Shown: piece by piece, positions 7,652 through 12,633 of the stretch
How the letters are laid out: every line of letters begins with the position of its first letter
Position numbering within the stretch: the stretch's first letter is position 1
Assembly (NCBI GenBank): GCA_963697565.1
Contig: CAVOOM010000001.1
Span: 1 to 12,633, forward strand
Direction: 5' to 3'
From: CAWFSE01 sp963697565
GTDB taxonomy: Bacteria; Actinomycetota; Actinomycetes; CAVWCF01
DNA: 12,633 nucleotides
The notes under the pieces: generated by a model
Seen by the model: only the letters and a program-made list of their open reading frames with translations
The model's database searches: none
Told to the model about the DNA's origin: nothing
Translations under genes and position numbers: made by a program

Positions 7652-8827
7652 TCAGGGCTCGTCGGGTTGCCTGCGGACGAAGGCGGCCATCCCGGGGACG
7701 GTGTAGGCCACGACCCCGTGGTCCGGGGAGTAGATGAGGCCCTTGCCGATGAGGCCGGCCCGCGCGGGGCCCAGCGACGTGACCTTCTTGCCTAGCCGCA
7801 CGGCGACCTCGCCCGAGGAGCTGCCGCCGTCGCCGTCGACGGCCATGGCCCGCAGGTACTCCCGCTCGGAGGGCGTCGCGCGGTCCCAGCGGGCGCGGAA
7901 GAACCCGTTGTCCAGGTCGAGCTGCCCGCGGGCGACCCCGAGCCGCGCGTCGGCGAGGGTGATCGGCGTCGACTCCGCGGCGTTCCACGCCTCCTGCCCG
8001 TACTGCTGGAGGAAGTACGGGTAACCGCCGGCCGCGTCCACCAGGTAGCTCCAAGGCGTCTCACCCCACGCCACGCGCTCGGCCCGCGCCGGCTCGGCCA
8101 GGGCCGCCGCGGCCGCCGCCGCGTCGAGGGCGCCGACCGGGTGGAAGTCGAACAGCCGCTCCGCGTACGACTTCGCCTCGGCGAGCCTGCGCGGCAGGCT
8201 CGGCAGGCCGGCCAACGCCAGGACCAGCCGGTCGCCGCGCTGGTTGGCGGCGTGGACGATGGAGCACAGGGCGATCAGCTCGTCGCGGGCGAGGTCTTGC
8301 GCCTCGTCGACCAGCAGCGCCACCCCCACGCCCTTCTCCTCGGCCGCCGCGCTCAGGTCGCGCAGCAGCTTGCCCAGATCCGACTCGAACCCACCGGTGT
8401 CGGCCCCGCCGCCCGCGGCGTTGTCCAGGTCCAGCCCGAAGCTCCACTTGCCCGTCGAGTCGTACGAGGCCTTGAAGCTCAGCGCGGTCTTGAGCGCCTT
8501 CAGCACCCGATGCCCCACCCCCGGGCGGGCCAGGTCGACCAGGTTGTCGTGGAAGGCCTCGCCGATCGCGTCGCGGATCGTCGCGCCCGACTTGGCCTCG
8601 ACCTGCGCCACCAGCCAGTCGCGCTCCCGGGCGGTCGAGGCGAAGCGGCTGAGCAGCACGGTCTTGCCCACGCCCCGCAGCCCGTACAGAACGAGCGACT
8701 GGGCGTCTCGGCCCGCCTGGATGCGGCGCAGCGCGACATCCCAGGCGGCCAGCTGCTCCTGGCGCCCGACCAGGGCGGCCGGGGCGCGTCCGGCGCCGGG
8801 CGCGTACGGGTTGCGGACCGGGTCCAT
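7652..8827 (-). CDS. AAA/STAND-like P-loop ATPase with C-terminal winged helix
   Basis: 391 residues. The N-terminal NPYAPGAG...ALVGRQEQL is typical of Orc1-like/AAA_16 ATPases. Walker A is GLRGVGKT at 49-56, Walker B LLVDEAQD at 171-178, and a sensor-1-like LVLALAGLPS lies at 201-210. The region after about residue 317 (ATPSEREYLRAM...) looks like a winged helix. I chose the ATG at 8827 because the frame could extend to a TTG at 8863, but that TTG is the first three bases of a near-consensus -35 box, and the predicted transcription start falls on the A of this ATG. The gene runs convergent to the HEPN gene (50 nt apart). Similar ATPases are often annotated only as ATP-binding proteins; a DNA-linked or defence role is possible but not shown. 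Confidence 0.82.
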   Translation of the reverse strand: MDPVRNPYAPGAGRAPAALVGRQEQLAAWDVALRRIQAGRDAQSLVLYGLRGVGKTVLLSRFASTARERDWLVAQVEAKSGATIRDAIGEAFHDNLVDLARPGVGHRVLKALKTALSFKASYDSTGKWSFGLDLDNAAGGGADTGGFESDLGKLLRDLSAAAEEKGVGVALLVDEAQDLARDELIALCSIVHAANQRGDRLVLALAGLPSLPRRLAEAKSYAERLFDFHPVGALDAAAAAAALAEPARAERVAWGETPWSYLVDAAGGYPYFLQQYGQEAWNAAESTPITLADARLGVARGQLDLDNGFFRARWDRATPSEREYLRAMAVDGDGGSSSGEVAVRLGKKVTSLGPARAGLIGKGLIYSPDHGVVAYTVPGMAAFVRRQPDEP

Positions 8828-8833
8828 CCGCTG

Positions 8834-8863
8834 AGTGTAGGGATCTATGCCTCGCTGTATCAA
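8834..8863 (-). promoter_or_regulatory. Strong promoter giving a probable leaderless mRNA for the AAA ATPase
   Basis: On the minus strand, TTGATA (8863-8858) and TACACT (8839-8834) are separated by 18 bp, close to the TTGACA/TATAAT consensus and the TANNNT form common in actinobacteria. Seven bases after the -10 is the A of the ATG at 8827, so the message would begin at the start codon. No Shine-Dalgarno precedes that ATG, which agrees with leaderless initiation. Confidence 0.7.
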
Positions 8864-8906
8864 GAACCAATAAGTGCTATAACGTCGCTAGACCGCCTCC
8901 GGACCG

Positions 8907-9599
8907 TCACACCCAGATGGCGGCCGGCCAGCCGTCGCTGAAGACCTCGGGGGTCGCCGGCAGGGAGCGGGCCTGGCCGCGGGCCACCCTCAGGGCGGTC
9001 CACGCCGCCGCGGCCGCGTCGAGGACGTCGTCGGCCGGGGCGACGTCGCCGAGCATCCCCAGGTCGTCGGGGACGGCCAGCCCGTGCGCGGCGAGCAGGC
9101 GGCGGCGCTCGTGCTGGCCCCGCCAGGTGCGCTTCGACCACCGGATCGGGCCGCCGCCCATCTCGGCGAAGGACACCTCCGGGTGCACCTCGACGATGCG
9201 CAGCGGTGGGCCGTCGCGGACGTAGGCGTCCACGTCGAGCACCTTCTGGCGCAGCGCGTACGCCTGGGCGGAGACCCCTTGGCCCGACAGCCGCCTGCCG
9301 ATCTCGCGCGCCTCGGCGTACGACTCCGCCTCGAGCGCGGCGCGGGGCGGTGTGGCGAAGACGCGGCTTCCGTGCGGTTTGAGGCGCCGCCGTGCCTCGG
9401 CGTCGGCGCGGCGCCCGGTCGAGTCAGGCAAGCCGATCGGGATGTCGATCGCCACCACCTGGATGGGCGCGACCTGCAGGGCGGCGGCCACCGCCGCCCG
9501 GACGTCGGCGCCGAACACGCCGTGGACCCTTGCCCCGCCCGACCAGCAGATCCCCGCCCAGCCCGCCTTGCACGCATCGAGCCCCAAGACCCAGGCCAC
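8907..9599 (-). CDS. DUF429 family protein (predicted RNase H-fold nuclease)
   Basis: 230 residues from the GTG chosen here. The acidic residues expected of the RNase H fold are visible: LGLDACKAGW (Asp8), VVAIDIPIGLP (Asp52), EVHPEVSF (Glu137/Glu141) and ADDVLDAAAAAW (Asp190/Asp191/Asp194). DUF429 proteins are widespread and have no settled function. The frame is open to an ATG at 9650 and another GTG at 9614, but the family normally starts right at the LGLD strand, so GTG 9599 fits best. Using the ATG would give a 32-nt overlap with the macro-domain gene. No clear Shine-Dalgarno precedes any of the three, so the gene is probably coupled to the macro gene 19 nt upstream. The C-terminus (SDGWPAAIWV) is followed by the separate promoter of the ATPase. 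Confidence 0.82.
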   Translation of the reverse strand: MAWVLGLDACKAGWAGICWSGGARVHGVFGADVRAAVAAALQVAPIQVVAIDIPIGLPDSTGRRADAEARRRLKPHGSRVFATPPRAALEAESYAEAREIGRRLSGQGVSAQAYALRQKVLDVDAYVRDGPPLRIVEVHPEVSFAEMGGGPIRWSKRTWRGQHERRRLLAAHGLAVPDDLGMLGDVAPADDVLDAAAAAWTALRVARGQARSLPATPEVFSDGWPAAIWV

Positions 9600-9618
9600 C
9601 GCAGAGCGCGCCACCGAC

Positions 9619-10059
9619 TCAGCCGAGGCTGACGACGACCAGCTCGACATCCGTGTCGGCGCCGATCTCGTCGATCACCGCGAGCACGTCGTCCCACTCC
9701 AGGCCGCCGATGCCGGCGCCGATCCGGGGCAGGCCGATCCGCGTGATGCCGTGCTCCTCGGCGTGCCCCACCGCCGCCGCCAGCGACGAGCGGATGGCGT
9801 AGAGCTCGGCGCACGGCCCGGGGTACGGCTGCGTGACCAGGTTGTAGACGACCAGCCCGTCGGGCGCGGTCCAGGTGAAGACCTCGCCGAGCACGACCTG
9901 ACCGTCGAGGCACCGATCGCGGTAGTCGGCGGCAAGCGCAGGCCACCGCCGGGCGAACTCCCCCGCGATCCCGCCCATCGAGCCCTCGCAGTTCACCCCG
10001 TGCGCGAGCGCGGGCAGCCCTTGGGCGAACAGATCCCCCGTCCGATGTGTCACCGCCAT
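9619..10059 (-). CDS. Macro-domain protein, ALC1/TARG1-like subgroup
   Basis: 146 residues, a single domain. The ADP-ribose-binding loops are clear: GDLF near the start, GVNCEGSMGGIAGEF at 21-35, and LPRIGAGIGGLEW at 110-122. Macro domains bind ADP-ribose and some remove it from proteins, DNA or O-acetyl-ADP-ribose. By memory-based alignment, the Lys used by TARG1/DarG in the (N/Y)LITK segment is Gln here (YNLVTQ, about residue 77), and the TARG1 Asp in CGLDRLQW is Gly (AGIGGLEW). It may therefore be a reader or use other chemistry. The frame extends further upstream to 10179, but that part overlaps the preceding gene and is Arg/Ala-rich shadow; ATG 10059 starts at the conserved THRTGDLF. A second in-frame ATG at 10068 is possible. 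It sits between the secreted-protein gene and the DUF429 gene on the same strand. Confidence 0.87.
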   Translation of the reverse strand: MAVTHRTGDLFAQGLPALAHGVNCEGSMGGIAGEFARRWPALAADYRDRCLDGQVVLGEVFTWTAPDGLVVYNLVTQPYPGPCAELYAIRSSLAAAVGHAEEHGITRIGLPRIGAGIGGLEWDDVLAVIDEIGADTDVELVVVSLG

Positions 10060-10086
10060 GCCGCCCATCCTGCCCCGACGGGCGGC
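10060..10086 (-). other. Stem-loop between the secreted-protein and macro-domain genes
   Basis: GCCGCCC (10060-10066) and GGGCGGC (10080-10086) form a perfect 7-bp stem with a 13-nt loop, lying between the stop of the secreted-protein gene and the macro-domain ATG. There is no T tract, so it is a weak terminator candidate. It could instead fold over the ribosome-binding region of the macro gene. Confidence 0.3.
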
Positions 10087-10094
10087 GGCGGGGG

Positions 10095-10790
10095 TCAGAG
10101 CTGGTCGATCAGCGTCCGGCCGGTCTTGCCTGGTGCGAGCGTGCACGCGTCCAGCCACGGCAGCACGGTGCGGTCGCACGCGCGGTAGCCGTTCTCGTAC
10201 CCGACGCGCAGGCCGTTCAGCCGCAGCGCGTACTCGTCTCGCGTCAGGCCGGTGATCACGAAGACGCCGCGCGCGTTGGTGGTGTCGCGGCCGTAAACGA
10301 TCGTGCGGTCGACCTCGTCACGGGCTGTCACGACGACCCCCGCCACCGGCAGCTTGGTCACCGAGTCGACGACCGTGCCGCGCAGGTACGAGTAGAACGT
10401 CTCGATCGGGCCGATGGCCACGCCCGGGCCGTAGACGACGGCGTCGAGGAGCGTCTGCTGGGTCATCGGGGGAACGCCGCCGACGTACCCGCCCTGCACG
10501 ACGTCATCGGCGACCACGAACACGGCGTACTCCTCGATCGCCGGGTTCGTGTCGGGCAGCAGCGCGAACGAGCCGTCGGCGGCCGTGACGTCGGTGTCGA
10601 CGACGAGGCCGGCCACCGGCCCAGTGAGGACCTGAAGGAGTTGGACGGTGACGCCCTCCGCCGCGGATCCCGCCACCACCAGCGAGCCGGTGATGGGGAG
10701 GACCTGCGGCGGGGCCGCCACCGCGGGGATCGAGGTCGCCGCCATCGCGGCGGCCGCCGCACCCAGGATCAGAATTCGTTGCCAGCGCAT
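10095..10790 (-). CDS. Secreted protein with carboxypeptidase-regulatory-like beta-sandwich domains
   Basis: 231 residues. A classical Sec signal peptide covers about residues 1-26: MRWQR, a hydrophobic Ala-rich core, then PAVAA before PPQV; there is no lipobox Cys. The mature part looks like two beta-sandwich repeats. The first is about 30-130 (LPITGSLVVAGSAAEGVTVQ...). The second, about 136-231, starts RGTVVDSVTKLPVAGVVVTA and continues ARGVFVITGLTRDEYALRLN, the pattern of carboxypeptidase-regulatory-like/transthyretin-type domains. Cys205 and Cys216 could pair. A GAGAGGAGAGG Shine-Dalgarno precedes the ATG at 10790. The ligand or role is unknown. It is probably cell-surface or extracellular, the one gene in the window with an obvious envelope role, and looks unrelated to its neighbours. 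Confidence 0.8.
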   Translation of the reverse strand: MRWQRILILGAAAAAMAATSIPAVAAPPQVLPITGSLVVAGSAAEGVTVQLLQVLTGPVAGLVVDTDVTAADGSFALLPDTNPAIEEYAVFVVADDVVQGGYVGGVPPMTQQTLLDAVVYGPGVAIGPIETFYSYLRGTVVDSVTKLPVAGVVVTARDEVDRTIVYGRDTTNARGVFVITGLTRDEYALRLNGLRVGYENGYRACDRTVLPWLDACTLAPGKTGRTLIDQL

Positions 10791-10917
10791 GAGCCTCTCC
10801 TCTCGTGAGGATGCCTCGCGTCTACGGCGCGCTTCCAGCCTTGCACCGCAATGCGCGCGCCGCCATCGCCCGATCGACCCACGTCAACGTCACACTGTGC
10901 GGGAGGGAGGTGAGGGC

Positions 10918-12580
10918 ATGCCGCCGAGATGCATCCCGGAGCAGCCGTTCTTCCGCAGCAACGCCGAGCGTCGAGTCTGGGCGGCGCTGCGCAAGAAGCT
11001 GCGCTCGGTCGACGTGCTGCTCGCCAACGTCCCGTTCGTGGCCAAAAACGGCAACTGGGAGGTCGACCTCATCGTCTTGATGCCCGACGTCGGCTTCGCC
11101 ACGATCGAGGTCAAGGGCGGGCACGTACGTCGGGCCGACGGCGTGTGGCGCCAGCAGACCCCCGAGGGCGACAAGGTCATCGACCTCGACGAGCAGTCCA
11201 AGAGCGAGCGGTACCTCGTGGAGCGCTACCTCAAGGATCGCTGGACGTTCGGCAAGCCGCGGATGGCGCACTTCGCGGCCCTGCCCGACACCGACCTCGG
11301 CCCCGAAGACCCCTCCCCCGGGCTGCCGCGCGACCGCGTGATCGCCAAGGGCGACCTGGCCGAGGCCGCGGGGCGGGTGTACGACGTGCTGAGGGCGCCC
11401 TTGCGAACGAGCCCAAGCGCGCGCCCGGCGAGGCCGCGGTCGAGGTCGCGGCGCAGATCCTCGGCGGCATCGCCGACCAGGGCCGTGATCGCGCGGCGGG
11501 CGAGCGGCTGCTGGCCGCGCACTGACGAGCTCACCCGCACCCAGTACGCCCTGCTCGACTTCGTCCGGGCGGCGCCGAGGTACGAGGTGGTGGGCGGTCC
11601 CGGCAGCGGCAAGACGTACCTCGCCCTGGAGCAGGCGCGGCGCTGGGCCGAGGGCGGAGCCCGGGTCGCGTTCGTCTGCTACTCCCACGGGCTGGCGGCC
11701 TGGGCCAACCGGTGGCTCACCGACCAGCCCGAGCCGGCGAGCCCGCGGATCCAGGCGATGACGTACCACTCGCTGGGCCACCGCTGGGGCGAGCCGGTGC
11801 CGGACGACGCCGGTCAGTCGTACTGGGAGGACGCCCTGCCCGCCCGGATGCTCGACCTCGCCACCGGGCTGCCGGCCGAGGAGCGCTTCGACGCGCTCGT
11901 CGTGGACGAGGCGCAGGACTTCGCCGACCCGTGGTGGCCGCCGCTGCTCGCCGCTCTCGCCGATCCCGACACCGGGCGGATCGCGGTCTTCGGCGACGAC
12001 GGCCAGCGGGTCTTCGACCGCACCGGGCGACCCAAGCGTCGACCTCGTGCCACTCCGGCTCAGCCGCAACCTGCGCAACACCCGCCAGATCACGACCCTG
12101 ATCGCCCCCTTCGCCGACGAGCGCGCCGAATCCCTCGGCGGCGTCGGACCCGAGGCGCGGTTTGTCCCGTGCCAGCCGGACGAGGCGGTGCACACCGCCG
12201 ACGACGCGATCGACGCGCTACTCGCCGAGGGCTGGGAACCCCAGCAGGTCGCCCTGCTCACCACCCACCACCGGCACGAGATGCAGATCGCGCAGGTCGA
12301 GCGCCTCGGCACCGACGGCTACTGGGCCTCGTTCTGGGACGACGAGCAGGCGTTCTACGGGACCGTGCTCGGCTTCAAGGGCCTTGAGCGGCCCGTCGTC
12401 GCGCTGGCCGTCGACGGCTTCCGCGACGAGGCGCTCGCCCGCGAGATCCTGTACGTCGGGATCAGCCGCGCCCGCCACCTGCTCGTCGTGTGCGGCGACC
12501 TCGACCGCATCCGAGCCGTCGCCGGCAAGCAGGTAGTCAAGCACCTCGCCCGCGCCAGCGTGACCGACCTGTCCGGCTGA
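10918..12580 (+). CDS. NERD nuclease-UvrD-like superfamily 1 helicase, frameshifted in this sequence
   Basis: About 553 residues after correction. The NERD (nuclease-related) domain is at about 8-110, with Glu17, Asp50 (WEVDLIVL) and Glu64-Val-Lys66 (ATIEVKGG), a complete PD-(D/E)XK pattern. The helicase has VVGGPGSGKT (near 225-232), LVVDEAQDF (near 328-335), AVFGDDGQRVF, LSRNLRNTRQI, TVLGFKGLERPVV and YVGISRAR. Three breaks occur: a missing base in the GGG at 11393-11395, an extra base near 11523 and an extra base at 12034-12035. Between the first two, the true reading is ALANEPKRAPGEAAVEVAAQ. Corrected length is 554 codons with stop. The ATG at 10918 follows a near-perfect GGAGGTGA Shine-Dalgarno. 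It probably processes or degrades DNA; similar NERD helicases occur in defence islands. The gene is divergent from the secreted-protein gene. Confidence 0.88.
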
Positions 12581-12582
12581 CC

Positions 12583-12624
12583 TGTCTGGCCGGGCGACGC
12601 GCCCGCGCGGCGTTGTGCCAGACA
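12583..12624 (+). terminator. Nested stem-loop after the NERD-helicase stop
   Basis: The outer arms TGTCTGGC (12583-12590) and GCCAGACA (12617-12624) are perfect complements. Inside them, directly after the left arm, CGGGCG-ACG-CGCCCG (12591-12605) makes a second perfect hairpin. It starts two bases after the stop codon. There is no U tract, as is common for actinobacterial terminators, so I propose a terminator, though another structured element is possible. A near copy of the left arm (GACCTGTCCGGC) is also present at the end of the coding region. Confidence 0.5.
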
Positions 12625-12633
12625 CGTCCGGGG

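Noticed and set aside
8828..8863. TTG-initiated extension of the AAA ATPase
   Set aside because: The TTG is part of a near-consensus -35 element and would lie upstream of the predicted transcription start.
10060..10179. N-terminal extension of the macro-domain protein
   Set aside because: Arg/Ala-rich, runs into the 3' end of the secreted-protein gene, and the conserved domain begins right at ATG 10059.

Overview
The window is high-GC DNA (well over two thirds G+C by eye) packed with genes on both strands. It has frequent GTG starts, 4-nt GTGA gene overlaps and one promoter that appears to give a leaderless mRNA. All of this suggests a chromosomal accessory region of an actinobacterium; I cannot name the genus. 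I see no tRNA, rRNA, CRISPR array, insertion sequence or integrase.

Layout from left to right. (1) 2511 down to 1, minus strand: three genes joined by GTGA overlaps. They encode a CesT/YbjN-type chaperone-fold protein, an ADP-ribosylglycohydrolase fused to a protein phosphatase domain, and the start of an AspBHI-like modification-dependent restriction endonuclease that runs off the left edge. (2) 6347 to 2831, minus: one large RecB-like nuclease / RNase H-fold / DNA2-like helicase of the TM0106 type, split by three single-base frameshifts. (3) 6583 to 7601, plus: a winged-helix nucleotidyltransferase (MNT) and a HEPN protein, an MNT/HEPN toxin-antitoxin-like pair, both frameshifted. A promoter carrying two 11-bp direct repeats exactly 20 bp apart lies in front. 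(4) 8827 to 7652, minus: an AAA-type ATPase with a strong, probably leaderless promoter. (5) 10790 to 8907, minus: a secreted beta-sandwich protein, a small macro-domain protein and a DUF429 RNase H-fold protein. (6) 10918 to 12580, plus: a NERD nuclease-UvrD-like helicase, again with three single-base frameshifts, followed by a nested stem-loop.

Together the genes look like a genomic-conflict (defence) island: two nuclease-helicase fusions, a modification-dependent nuclease, an MNT/HEPN pair, a stand-alone ATPase and two enzymes of the ADP-ribose world. The most interesting candidate for an undescribed system is the coupled trio at the left end. It combines a peptide-binding-type chaperone fold, an enzyme able in principle to remove both ADP-ribose and phosphate, and a nuclease. 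That reading is inference from gene order and overlap.

Sequence quality matters here. I count nine single-base indels in four genes. In every one of these genes the corrected length is again a multiple of three and conserved motifs continue across the break. Two of the breaks are closely spaced compensating pairs. I read them mostly as sequencing or assembly errors, although all nine fall in nuclease, helicase or toxin-type genes.
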